Origin: Caulobacteraceae bacterium
Lineage (GTDB): Bacteria; Pseudomonadota; Alphaproteobacteria; Caulobacterales; Caulobacteraceae
Reading direction: 5' to 3'
Assembly (NCBI GenBank): GCA_031291685.1
Contig: JARLIP010000141.1
Coordinates: 1-41,382 of the forward strand
Length of the DNA: 41,382 bases
The notes under the pieces were generated by a model. The model was not told where the DNA came from, did not search any database, and worked only from the letters and a program-made list of their open reading frames with translations. Positions 27,409-35,175 of the stretch are shown piece after piece (the first letter of the stretch is position 1; every line of letters begins with the position of its first letter). Made by a program: the position numbers and the translations under genes.

Positions 27409-28104
27409 ATGCCCGCCACCGAACCCCAGAGCCTGCCCATCAAGGCCATGATCGCCCCGGTCACGCCCCTGCAGCAGAACTGCACCATCGTCTGGTGCGA
27501 AAAGACCAAAAAGGCCGCCATCATCGATCCCGGCGGAGAGGTCGAGCGCCTGCTGGGCGCCCTGGAGAGCCAGGGCCTGGCCCTGGAAAAGATCTGGATC
27601 ACCCATGGCCATATGGATCACGCCGGCGGCGCGGCGGCCCTGAAGGACGCGACCGGGGTTCCCATCGAAGGGCCGCATGTGGACGATCAGTTCTGGATCG
27701 ACCAGATCGAGGACAGCGGCCGGCGCTATGGCGTTCCGGACGCCCGCGGCTTCACCCCCGATCGCTGGCTGAGCGACGGCGACGTGGTCACGGTGGGCGA
27801 AACCGAGTTCGAGGTCTATCACACCCCCGGCCACACCCCGGGACATGTGGTCTTTTTCCACCGCGAGGCCCGCTTCGCCCAGGTCGGCGATGTGCTGTTC
27901 CAGGGCTCCATCGGCCGCACCGACTTTCCCCGAGGGAATTTTGCTTCGCTGGTGCAGTCCATCACCGGCAAGCTGTGGCCGCTGGGGAACGATGTCGCCT
28001 TCGTGCCGGGCCACGGGCCCATGTCCACCTTCGGGGCTGAACGCAGGTCCAACCCGTTCGTTTCCGACGAGGCATTGGAGATCACCCAAGAGCTTGGGCG
28101 ATAG
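27409..28104 (+). CDS. Metallo-beta-lactamase-fold hydrolase, glyoxalase II-like (YcbL group)
   Basis: The 231-residue protein has the metal motif THGHMDHAGG with H66, H68, D70 and H71. It also has HTPGHTPGHV and a GDVLFQGSIGRTDFP segment with another metal ligand Asp. This set is typical of the YcbL/glyoxalase II-like subfamily that hydrolyses thioesters such as S-lactoylglutathione. I place the start at ATG 27409, before the family opening MIAPVTPLQQNCTIVW. An in-frame ATG at 27364 gives 15 more unconserved residues and lacks a ribosome-binding site. Confidence 0.9.
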   Translation: MPATEPQSLPIKAMIAPVTPLQQNCTIVWCEKTKKAAIIDPGGEVERLLGALESQGLALEKIWITHGHMDHAGGAAALKDATGVPIEGPHVDDQFWIDQIEDSGRRYGVPDARGFTPDRWLSDGDVVTVGETEFEVYHTPGHTPGHVVFFHREARFAQVGDVLFQGSIGRTDFPRGNFASLVQSITGKLWPLGNDVAFVPGHGPMSTFGAERRSNPFVSDEALEITQELGR

Positions 28105-28109
28105 ACCAC

Positions 28110-28128
28110 GCCGCCCAATATTGGCGGC
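28110..28128 (+). terminator. Hairpin after the hydrolase gene
   Basis: GCCGCC (28110-28115) pairs with GGCGGC (28123-28128) around the loop CAATATT, 5 bp after the stop at 28104. There is no T-run, so termination would be weak. Confidence 0.35.
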
Positions 28129-28154
28129 TCATGCGCGACCAGACGCCACAATCC

Positions 28155-28195
28155 GATTTCAATCCTGAAATCCGCATGTGACCCTGATCTGAAAT
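28155..28195. promoter_or_regulatory. TGAAAT boxes upstream of the two-component operon
   Basis: GATTTCA (28155-28161), four bases, then TGAAATC (28166-28172) form a perfect 7-bp inverted repeat. A third TGAAAT copy lies at 28190-28195. They sit 10 to 50 bp upstream of the response-regulator ATG. Regulators of the OmpR class often bind near their own promoter, so autoregulation is plausible. Confidence 0.35.
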
Positions 28196-28204
28196 ATTCC
28201 GCGC

Positions 28205-28975
28205 ATGGAACTCGAAATGCCTATCAGCGACAGCGACGCCGCTCCGCGCACGGACTCCGAGCCCCTGGCCCGGGTGCTCATGGTGGACGACGATCCTGGC
28301 ATCCGGGATGCGGTCTCGGATTTTCTGCGTCGACACGGCTATGCGGTGGAGACCGCCGCCGACGCCCGGGAGATGGAGATCATGCTCGCCCGCGGCGCGA
28401 CGGACCTGATCGTGCTCGACATCATGCTGCCCGGCGAGGACGGCCTGGCCATCTGTCGACGCATGGCCGGGGGCGCCAGCCCGGCGATCATCATGCTCAG
28501 CGCCATGGGAGAGGAAACCGACCGGATCATCGGCCTTGAGCTGGGCGCCGACGACTATCTGTCCAAGCCCTGCAATCCCCGCGAACTCCTGGCCCGGATC
28601 CGCGCGGTGCTGCGCCGCCGCCAGGAGCCCCGCTCGATCAATGACGGTCCCATCGGCGCCGGCTGCGCCTTCGCGGGCTGGCGGCTGGACCTGGTCCGGC
28701 GGGAGTTGCGCTCGCCGCAGGGGGTGATCGTCAACCTGTCCAGCGGCGAGTTCACCCTGCTGCAAGCCTTTATTGAACGGCCCCAGCGGATCCTGACCCG
28801 GGATAGCCTGCTGGATCTGGCCCGGGGCCCGGACAGCGAGGTCTATGACCGGGCCATCGACGTCCAGATCAGCCGCCTGCGGCGCAAGCTGGACGACGGC
28901 GCGGGGGGCCAGGAGCTGATCCGCACCATCCGCAACGAGGGCTACATGTTCACGGCGCGGGTCCAGCGCACATGA
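28205..28975 (+). CDS. OmpR-family response regulator
   Basis: The 256-residue protein has a receiver domain (about 22-137) with the acidic pair D28-D29, phosphoacceptor Asp72 in IVLDIMLPGEDG and Lys121 in YLSKPCNP. A winged-helix DNA-binding domain follows (about 155-253) with the wing motif TIRNEGYMF. It lacks the PAS or CheY-only layout of other regulators, so it is a classical DNA-binding output. The start could also be ATG 28217. The stop overlaps the histidine-kinase start by 4 bp (28972-28975). I cannot name the regulon. Confidence 0.93.
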   Translation: MELEMPISDSDAAPRTDSEPLARVLMVDDDPGIRDAVSDFLRRHGYAVETAADAREMEIMLARGATDLIVLDIMLPGEDGLAICRRMAGGASPAIIMLSAMGEETDRIIGLELGADDYLSKPCNPRELLARIRAVLRRRQEPRSINDGPIGAGCAFAGWRLDLVRRELRSPQGVIVNLSSGEFTLLQAFIERPQRILTRDSLLDLARGPDSEVYDRAIDVQISRLRRKLDDGAGGQELIRTIRNEGYMFTARVQRT

Positions 28976-30342
28976 TTGAGGCCGTCGGCGCCAAGCGCCG
29001 GGTGCTGCCGACCACCACCCTCTTCGTCCAGACCCTGGCCCTTGCGGTGCTCAGTCTGGTCGCGGCGATCCTGATCAACATCCTATTGATCTTCAACCTG
29101 CCGCCGCCCATGCCCGATTTCTATCGGGTCAGCGAGATCGCCCAGGTGTTCAAGACCGGCCGGGGCGCCATGTCCGGCGATCGTCCCGACCTGATGCGCA
29201 GCATCGAGGTCAAGCCGCCGAACGACGCTGACATTTCGTTCAAGGAAATGCCCTCCGTGCGCCGGGAATTGGGTGGGCTGATCGGCGTCGATCCTGACCA
29301 TATCGTCATATCCAATGACTTCCCGCGCTATCCGGACCGCCGCTCGATCCGCCTGATCCACACCCAGATGAGCCGGGATGGCCGTGTCGGGGAGGACCGG
29401 TTCCTGATCGCGCCCTTCATCGTGGCCTATCAGTTGCCGGACGGGCGATGGATGAACGTCCGTCCCAAGCCCACCCTGCGTCCCACCCCATGGCAGCAAC
29501 GCCTGATGATCTGGCTGGCCGCCAGCTTGCTAGCCCTGATCCCCCTCGCCTACCTGTTCGCCCGCCGCCTGGCCGCCCCTATCGCGTCCTTCGCCGCCGC
29601 CGCCGAGCGCCTGGGCCGCGATCCCCGCGCGCCGCCCCTGGCGATCACGGGATCCAGCGAGGTCGGCATGGCCGTGCGGGCGTTTAACGAGATGCAGGAG
29701 CGCCTGGCCCGCTATGTCGACGACCGCACCGCCATGGTTGGCGCCATCGCCCATGACCTGCGCACCCCCCTGACCCGCCTGCGGTTCCGCCTTGAGGAGG
29801 CGCCCGAGACTGTGCGCGACAAGATGGTGGCCGACATCGTCGAGATGGAGGCCATGATTTCCGGCACCCTGGCCTTCGTCCGCGACGCCAACGCCCGGAC
29901 CGAGCGCTCGCGCCTGGAGCTTTCATCCCTGCTGGAAAGCCTGGCGGACGAGCGCAGCGAGACCGGATTGGATGTGGCGGTCGATCGCGCCGACCGGGTG
30001 ATCATCGAAGGCGACAGCCTGGGTCTGCGCCGCCTGTTCAACAACCTTCTCGACAATGCGGTGAAGTTCGGGGGCTCCGCCCGGGTGCGCGTGTTCCAAG
30101 AAGACGGCGGCGCCGTGGTCGAGATCGACGACAGCGGCCCCGGCGTCCCCCCCGCGGAGTTGGAGCGAGTGTTCGACCCCTTCTATCGCTGCGAGGCGTC
30201 CCGCTCTCGGGAGACCGGGGGCATCGGCCTGGGCCTGCCTGTGGTGCGGTCCATCGCCCGGGCCCACGGTGGCGATGTGGTGCTCAACAACCGTCCCGAC
30301 GGCGGCCTGACCGCCCGCGTGAACCTGCCGCTCGCTGCTTGA
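28972..30342 (+). CDS. EnvZ-like sensor histidine kinase
   Basis: The 456-residue kinase has transmembrane helix 1 at about 17-42 and helix 2 at about 178-196, flanking a periplasmic domain of about 135 residues. That domain is predicted to be soluble and matches no sensor family that I recognise. The HAMP linker spans about 197-250. The HisKA box has phosphorylated His261 (AIAHDLRTPLTRL). The ATPase domain has the N-box NNLLDNAVKF at 357-366 (catalytic Asn362), G1 DSGPG at 387-391 and G2 GGIGLGLP. It partners the preceding regulator through the 4-bp overlap. The stimulus is unknown. Confidence 0.92.
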   Translation: MIEAVGAKRRVLPTTTLFVQTLALAVLSLVAAILINILLIFNLPPPMPDFYRVSEIAQVFKTGRGAMSGDRPDLMRSIEVKPPNDADISFKEMPSVRRELGGLIGVDPDHIVISNDFPRYPDRRSIRLIHTQMSRDGRVGEDRFLIAPFIVAYQLPDGRWMNVRPKPTLRPTPWQQRLMIWLAASLLALIPLAYLFARRLAAPIASFAAAAERLGRDPRAPPLAITGSSEVGMAVRAFNEMQERLARYVDDRTAMVGAIAHDLRTPLTRLRFRLEEAPETVRDKMVADIVEMEAMISGTLAFVRDANARTERSRLELSSLLESLADERSETGLDVAVDRADRVIIEGDSLGLRRLFNNLLDNAVKFGGSARVRVFQEDGGAVVEIDDSGPGVPPAELERVFDPFYRCEASRSRETGGIGLGLPVVRSIARAHGGDVVLNNRPDGGLTARVNLPLAA

Positions 30343-30519
30343 TTTTCGCGTGGAAGGCTCAGGAAAGCTTGACCATTTGATGAGCCGGGTAAAAGGCGGC
30401 CATTAGCTTCTCTAACCGATCGCGAAGATAAGATGCGCTGCGATCCGGGTCGATTGGCTGTATTCCACTGACAACTCGCCGCCGGATCACCGGGGCGGGC
30501 CTGGAGTTATTGTTCGCGA

Positions 30520-31458
30520 ATGTCCACCGCTCCCGCCCCCCTGCCCAATGCTCGCCGCGGCCTTTCCGACCACCTCAAGCGGCTGGAATCGGAATCCATC
30601 GAGATCATGCGGGAGGTCGCCGCGGCCTTCGACAATCCGGTGATGCTCTATTCCATCGGCAAGGATTCCGGAGTCATGCTGCACTTGGCGGCCAAGGCCT
30701 TCTATCCGTCCAAGCCTCCATTCCCCCTGCTGCACGTGGATACGACCTGGAAGTTCGCGGACATGATCCGCCACCGGGACACCGTGGCCGAGCGCTATGG
30801 GGTCAACCTGATCGTGCACGTCAATGAGGAAGGCCTGGCCAAGGGGATCAACCCCATCTCCTCCGGCTCCTCCCTGCACACCCAGGTGATGAAGACCGAG
30901 GGCCTCAAGCAGGCCCTGGACAAGTACGGTTTCGACGCGGCCTTCGGGGGCGCGCGCCGGGACGAGGAAAAGAGCCGGGCCAAGGAGCGCATCTTCTCGT
31001 TCCGCTCCGCCGGCCACGTCTGGGACCCGCGCAACCAGCGCCCGGAGCTTTGGCGGCTCTACAACACCCGTGTGAACAAGGGCGAGACCATTCGGGTCTT
31101 CCCCCTGTCCAACTGGACCGAACTCGACATCTGGGAATACACCCGCGCCGAGGGCATTCCCGTGGTGCCCCTCTATTTCGCCGCCCCCCGTCCTGTGGTC
31201 AGCCGTGATGGCCTGTTGATCATGCGCGACGATGACCGCATGTCGCTGCTTCCCGGCGAGACCGAGGAAACTCGCTGGGTGCGCTTCCGGTCCCTCGGTT
31301 GCTATCCGCTCAGCGCCGCCGTTGAATCCCGCGCCGACACCCTGGACGACATTATCGACGAGATGCGCGCCTCGCGCAGTTCGGAACGGGAGGGCCGACT
31401 GATCGACACCGACGAATCCGCCTCCATGGAAAAGAAGAAGCGCGAGGGGTATTTCTGA
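30520..31458 (+). CDS. cysD: Sulfate adenylyltransferase subunit 2
   Basis: CysD with CysN makes adenosine 5'-phosphosulfate from sulfate and ATP, the first step of sulfate assimilation. The 312-residue protein has the PP-loop [10 protein letters not shown] at 45-54; the family usually has SIGKDSS. It also has [19 protein letters not shown]. The stop (TGA 31456-31458) overlaps the ATG of cysNC by one base. A 177-bp gap upstream of cysD contains TTGACC at 30369-30374 but no clear -10 that I would trust. Confidence 0.96.
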   Translation: MSTAPAPLPNARRGLSDHLKRLESESIEIMREVAAAFDNPVMLYSIGKDSGVMLHLAAKAFYPSKPPFPLLHVDTTWKFADMIRHRDTVAERYGVNLIVHVNEEGLAKGINPISSGSSLHTQVMKTEGLKQALDKYGFDAAFGGARRDEEKSRAKERIFSFRSAGHVWDPRNQRPELWRLYNTRVNKGETIRVFPLSNWTELDIWEYTRAEGIPVVPLYFAAPRPVVSRDGLLIMRDDDRMSLLPGETEETRWVRFRSLGCYPLSAAVESRADTLDDIIDEMRASRSSEREGRLIDTDESASMEKKKREGYF

Positions 31459-33362
31459 TGGACGGCGCCCAAGCCCAACTCATAGCCCGCGCGCAAGCCG
31501 ATATCGAGGCCAGGACCGGCGCCCAGCGCGGTCTGTTGCGCTTCATCACCTGCGGATCGGTGGACGACGGCAAATCGACCCTGATCGGCCGATTGCTTTA
31601 TGATTCCAAGCTGATCCTGGACGACCATCTGGCGGCTCTGGAGCGGGACAGCCGCCGGCACGGCACAACCGGCGAGGATCTGGATCTGGCGTTGCTGGTC
31701 GATGGCCTGGAGGCCGAGCGCCAGCAGGGCATCACCATCGATGTCGCCTACCGGTTCTTCACCACAAACCGCCGCAGCTTCATCGTCGCCGACACCCCTG
31801 GGCACGAGCAATACACCCGCAACATGGCCACCGGCGCGTCCAACGCCGACCTCGCGGTGATCCTGATCGATGCGCGCAAGGGCCTGCTGACCCAGACCAA
31901 GCGCCACAGCTATATCTGCTCGCTGCTGGGTGTGCGCCACGTGGTGCTGGCGGTGAACAAGATCGATCTGGTGGGTTATGATCAGGCCGTCTTTGACCAG
32001 ATCATCAGTGACTATACGGCCTTCGCCAAGGATCTGGGCTTCGCCTCCGTGACGCCGATCCCGCTGTCGGCGCGGCATGGGGACAACGTCACCTGGCGCT
32101 CCGAACACACCCCCTGGTACGAGGGACCCACCCTGGTGGGGCATCTGGAAACCATCGATGTGGTCAGCGATGCGGCGGCCAAGCCGTTTCGTTTTCCGGT
32201 CCAGTGGGTCAACCGGCCCAATCTCGACTTCCGCGGCGTCTCTGGCACCGTGGTGTCTGGAACGATCCGTCCGGGCGATCGGGTCACGGTGGCCGAGTCC
32301 GGGCGTGAAACAACGGTCAGCCGTATCGTCACCTATGACGGCGACTTGGCCGAGGCCGTCGCCGGTGACGCGGTCACCCTGACCCTTGCCGACGAAGTCG
32401 ATATCGCCCGCGGCGATCTGCTGGCGCCGCCCACCGCCCGCCCGGTCGTGGCCGACCAGTTCGCGGCCCATGTGATCTGGATGGGAGACGAGCCGCTCCT
32501 GCCCGGCCGGCCCTATCTGATGCGCATCGGCACGCGTTATGTGCCGGTCAAAGTCACCGCGCTCAAGCACCGCATCGATGTGGACACCCTGGAGCACCTG
32601 GCGGGCCGCACCCTGGCCCTCAATGAGATCGGGGTCTGCAATCTCTCGTCCTCGTCCGCCGTGGCCTTCGACCCTTATGCCGAAAACCGCGAGACGGGCG
32701 CCTTCATCCTGATCGACCGCTACACCAACGCCACGGTCGGCGCGGGCATGATCGATTTCGGCCTGCATCGAGCGGCCAATATCCACCGTCAGGCCCTGCT
32801 GGTGAGCCGAGTCGAGCGCGAGCGGCTGAATGGACACATGCCGGCGGTGCTTTGGTTCACCGGTCTGACCGGCTCGGGCAAGTCCACCATCGCCAATCTG
32901 GTGGAGCGGGCGCTGCATGACCGGGGCGTGCGCACCTTCCTGCTGGACGGCGACAACGTCCGACATGGCCTGAATCGGGACCTGGGTTTCTCCGACGCCG
33001 AGCGGGTGGAGAACATCCGCCGTGTGGGTGAGGTGGCCAAGCTGTTCGTCGAAGCCGGGACCATCGTCCTATGCTCGTTCATCTCCCCCTTCCGGGCCGA
33101 ACGGCGGATGGTGCGCGAACTGTTCGAGGGCGGTGAATTCGTCGAGGTCTTTGTCGATACGCCCATTGAGGATTGCATCAAGCGCGATCCCAAGGGGCTC
33201 TACGCCAAGGCCCTGGACGGCCAAATCGCCAATTTTACCGGCGTCAGCTCGCCCTACGAGGCGCCAGAACACGCCGAAATTGTTTTGGAGACGAAATCGC
33301 TCTCGCCGGAAGCGGCGGCTGCGCGAATTGTCGCCGAATTGGAAGCTTCTGGCCGCATCTGA
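31458..33362 (+). CDS. cysNC: Fused sulfate adenylyltransferase subunit 1 / adenylylsulfate kinase
   Basis: CysNC joins the GTPase subunit of ATP sulfurylase (CysN) to APS kinase (CysC) in one chain, as in rhizobial NodQ. The 634-residue protein has the GTPase G1 GSVDDGKST at 33-41, [18 protein letters not shown] and NKIDL. It then has the EF-Tu-like barrel domains and the APS kinase P-loop GLTGSGKST at 469-477. The following [16 protein letters not shown] and [10 protein letters not shown] motifs complete the kinase. It is translated with cysD through a one-base overlap. The product is PAPS for reduction or sulfation. Confidence 0.97.
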   Translation: MDGAQAQLIARAQADIEARTGAQRGLLRFITCGSVDDGKSTLIGRLLYDSKLILDDHLAALERDSRRHGTTGEDLDLALLVDGLEAERQQGITIDVAYRFFTTNRRSFIVADTPGHEQYTRNMATGASNADLAVILIDARKGLLTQTKRHSYICSLLGVRHVVLAVNKIDLVGYDQAVFDQIISDYTAFAKDLGFASVTPIPLSARHGDNVTWRSEHTPWYEGPTLVGHLETIDVVSDAAAKPFRFPVQWVNRPNLDFRGVSGTVVSGTIRPGDRVTVAESGRETTVSRIVTYDGDLAEAVAGDAVTLTLADEVDIARGDLLAPPTARPVVADQFAAHVIWMGDEPLLPGRPYLMRIGTRYVPVKVTALKHRIDVDTLEHLAGRTLALNEIGVCNLSSSSAVAFDPYAENRETGAFILIDRYTNATVGAGMIDFGLHRAANIHRQALLVSRVERERLNGHMPAVLWFTGLTGSGKSTIANLVERALHDRGVRTFLLDGDNVRHGLNRDLGFSDAERVENIRRVGEVAKLFVEAGTIVLCSFISPFRAERRMVRELFEGGEFVEVFVDTPIEDCIKRDPKGLYAKALDGQIANFTGVSSPYEAPEHAEIVLETKSLSPEAAAARIVAELEASGRI

Positions 33363-33487
33363 CCTGGCCGCCCCGGGTGGCGCCTTTGCGCCCCCTTTGC
33401 GGTTGAACTAGGTTTGCGGACCCCTATACCGGGGGGACGTGAAGCGCCTATTGGTCGCGCGCCAAGTCAGCTGAGAGTCGCGAGTTC

Positions 33488-33883
33488 GTGCCGGATAACG
33501 TGAAAGCCGCCCTGCCCATCGCTCTTCTTGTGGAGGATGAGGCCCTGGTGGCCATCATCGCCGAGGAAAGCCTGCGGGCGATCGGCTTCGAGCCGATTCT
33601 CGCGATCAGCGCGGCAGCGGCCCGGGAGGCTGTGGCGTCCGGGCCGGCGCCGGTTATCGCCTTGGTCGATATGGGCCTGCCCGACGGCCGGGGCGATGAA
33701 CTCATTCCACATCTGCGCGCCAAATGCCCCGACCTGGGGGTGATCGTAGCCAGCGGCTATGACGAGGCCGACCTTCGGGCGACCTTCAAGGGCGATCGCT
33801 CCGTCGTCATCGTGACCAAGCCCTATACCGAACGCGACCTGGCGCGCGCTATCCAGTCCCTGGGCATCACCGTCGCCAGTTGA
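33488..33883 (+). CDS. Stand-alone receiver-domain response regulator
   Basis: The 131-residue protein is a single receiver domain with E16-D17, phosphoacceptor Asp61 (ALVDMGLPDGRGDEL) and Lys111 (VTKPYTERDL). No output domain follows. It starts with GTG at 33488. Stand-alone receivers often act in phosphorelays or bind other proteins; the FxPxF/FATGUY class of Alphaproteobacteria is similar in length and has VASGYDE-like and KPY motifs, which this protein shares. It is 125 bp after cysNC and probably has its own promoter. Its partner kinase is unknown. Confidence 0.88.
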   Translation: MPDNVKAALPIALLVEDEALVAIIAEESLRAIGFEPILAISAAAAREAVASGPAPVIALVDMGLPDGRGDELIPHLRAKCPDLGVIVASGYDEADLRATFKGDRSVVIVTKPYTERDLARAIQSLGITVAS

Positions 33884-33902
33884 TCGATCTGATCGGCTCC
33901 TG

Positions 33903-34598
33903 TCAGTGCCCCACCAGCCCCGACAGGATATTGATGCCCAGGGCTAGGATCGTGGTGTTGTAGAAATAGGCGATGGCGCCGTGCGCGGTGATCAGGTTGC
34001 GCAGGGGCGCGCGTTCGACATTGGTGTCGGACACCTGGAACGTCGCTCCCATGCAGAACGACAAGTAAACGAAATCCATATAGCTTTCAGGGGGATCCCC
34101 CGCGAACTTGAAGCCGCCGTTGATTTCGCCGTCCCCATTTGAATCCCCGAAATAACGGTGGGCGTAGTGCAGCACGAACACGGTCTGCAGCATCACCCAT
34201 GAGACGATCAGGGTCAGCACGGCCAGGGCGGAAACCAGGTTCTGGACGGTCTCGCCGCCATGCTTGGATTCCATGAGGGCGAAGACGATCCCCACCAGGC
34301 TGGAAATGATCGCGCCGATCACCAGAACCAGGAGGCCCCAGGGGGTTTCATCCTCGAAGGACGCCCGGCACCGCACGTCGGCGGCGTCCGCGATCAGGAA
34401 CAGCCGCCAGGTCAGGATCAGATAGACCGCCGCGCCCGCATTCCACGCGATCAGGCTGCGCGCTGGCGCTGGCGCATCGGCCAGGGTCGAAAGGACCAAG
34501 GCGACGACACCCGTCACAGCGCCCACCCCAAGGCGCCAATGATGGGGCGGCATCCGCCGTTTGCGGGGCGTCACGCCCGATGGCGATAGGTCAGACAT
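33903..34598 (-). CDS. DUF1345 membrane protein
   Basis: The 231-residue protein has four or five transmembrane helices. After a basic N-terminus (GVTPRKRRMPPHHWRLG), the helices are rich in Leu and Val. A conserved hydrophilic stretch ESYMDFVYLSFCMGATFQVSD, followed by YFYNTTILALGINILSGLV, is typical of DUF1345. Function is unknown for the family. I take ATG 34598 (MSDLSPSG) as the start because the upstream in-frame ATG adds only unconserved residues. It converges on the receiver gene with a 19-bp gap. Confidence 0.85.
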   Translation of the reverse strand: MSDLSPSGVTPRKRRMPPHHWRLGVGAVTGVVALVLSTLADAPAPARSLIAWNAGAAVYLILTWRLFLIADAADVRCRASFEDETPWGLLVLVIGAIISSLVGIVFALMESKHGGETVQNLVSALAVLTLIVSWVMLQTVFVLHYAHRYFGDSNGDGEINGGFKFAGDPPESYMDFVYLSFCMGATFQVSDTNVERAPLRNLITAHGAIAYFYNTTILALGINILSGLVGH

Positions 34599-34899
34599 CA
34601 ATGCGATCCTCACTTCCGCGTGAAGCCTGTTGGACCATGACAACCCATCTTTGGTCGAGCATCAAATTAACTATCTATTTTTATTGAATATTATTGGCGC
34701 CAGTCGGACCGTTCAACGAACGGGCGCCACCTGATTCCAAATTTTTCGCCGAACAGGCGAGAACTCAGCCGAGCTTGATGCGTTTGCAGTCCAGAGGGAT
34801 CAGGACCGGCCCGGCCGCGTTTCCGATCATCGCTCGGACCGACATCGCTCCCCCGCCAAAGGCGCTTGTGTTTGCGCCCATCGCAAAAAGGAACACTTC
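34599..34899. other. Gap between DUF1345 and the KGG gene: divergent promoter region
   Basis: About 300 bp without a gene. It holds an A/T-rich block at 34663-34695 (the most A/T-rich sequence in the window) and the nested inverted repeat at 34696-34728. I see no RNA gene. Promoters for both divergent genes must lie here. Confidence 0.6.
34696..34728. repeat. Nested inverted repeat
   Basis: The outer pair is GGCGCC (34696-34701) and GGCGCC (34723-34728). The inner pair is CCGTTC (34709-34714) and GAACGG (34718-34723) with the loop AAC. The two stems share base 34723. It could be an RNA hairpin or an operator between the divergent genes. Confidence 0.45.
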
Positions 34900-35136
34900 A
34901 TGACCGAGTCCACCCCCGCCGCCCAAAAGCCCGCACGCCGGGGCTTCGCCGCGATGGACAAGACCCGCCAGCGCGAAATCGCCCGCAAGGGCGGCGCCAG
35001 CGTTCCCGACGAAAAACGCAGCTTCTCTCAGGATCGCGACCTCGCCGCCGCCGCGGGCCGCAAGGGCGGTGAAGCCTCCCACGGAGGCGGACGTCGCCGG
35101 GCCAACAGCGGCGAAGAACCCGCCCGTCAATCCTAG
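34900..35136 (+). CDS. KGG-repeat stress protein (YciG/con-10-like)
   Basis: The 78-residue basic, disordered protein has two KGG repeats at 30-32 and 55-57. Each sits in a repeat of about 25 residues that starts near GFAAMDKTRQREIARKGG and near SQDRDLAAAAGRKGG. Similar proteins are induced by stress or desiccation in bacteria and fungi; the molecular role is not established. The ribosome-binding site AAGGAA lies 8 nt before the ATG at 34900. The gene converges on the egt gene, and a strong hairpin lies between them. Confidence 0.8.
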   Translation: MTESTPAAQKPARRGFAAMDKTRQREIARKGGASVPDEKRSFSQDRDLAAAAGRKGGEASHGGGRRRANSGEEPARQS

Positions 35137-35149
35137 AGTCTTCATGGGC

Positions 35150-35174
35150 GGGGAGCCGGCCGAAGCGGCTCCCC
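35150..35174. terminator. Hairpin between convergent KGG and egt genes
   Basis: GGGGAGCCG (35150-35158) pairs perfectly with CGGCTCCCC (35166-35174) around the loop GCCGAAG. The stem of 9 bp lies in the 39-bp gap between the two stops. It can form on both strands, so it may end both transcripts, but neither side has a T-run. Confidence 0.5.
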
Positions 35175-35175
35175 C

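Noticed and set aside
30343-30519. SAM or other sulfur riboswitch before cysD
   Set aside because: The 177-bp gap holds only short imperfect repeats and no recognisable riboswitch core.
33363-33487. Terminator after cysNC
   Set aside because: GGCGC-CTTT-GCGCC is a short stem followed by C-rich sequence without a T-run, so I cannot support it as a terminator.
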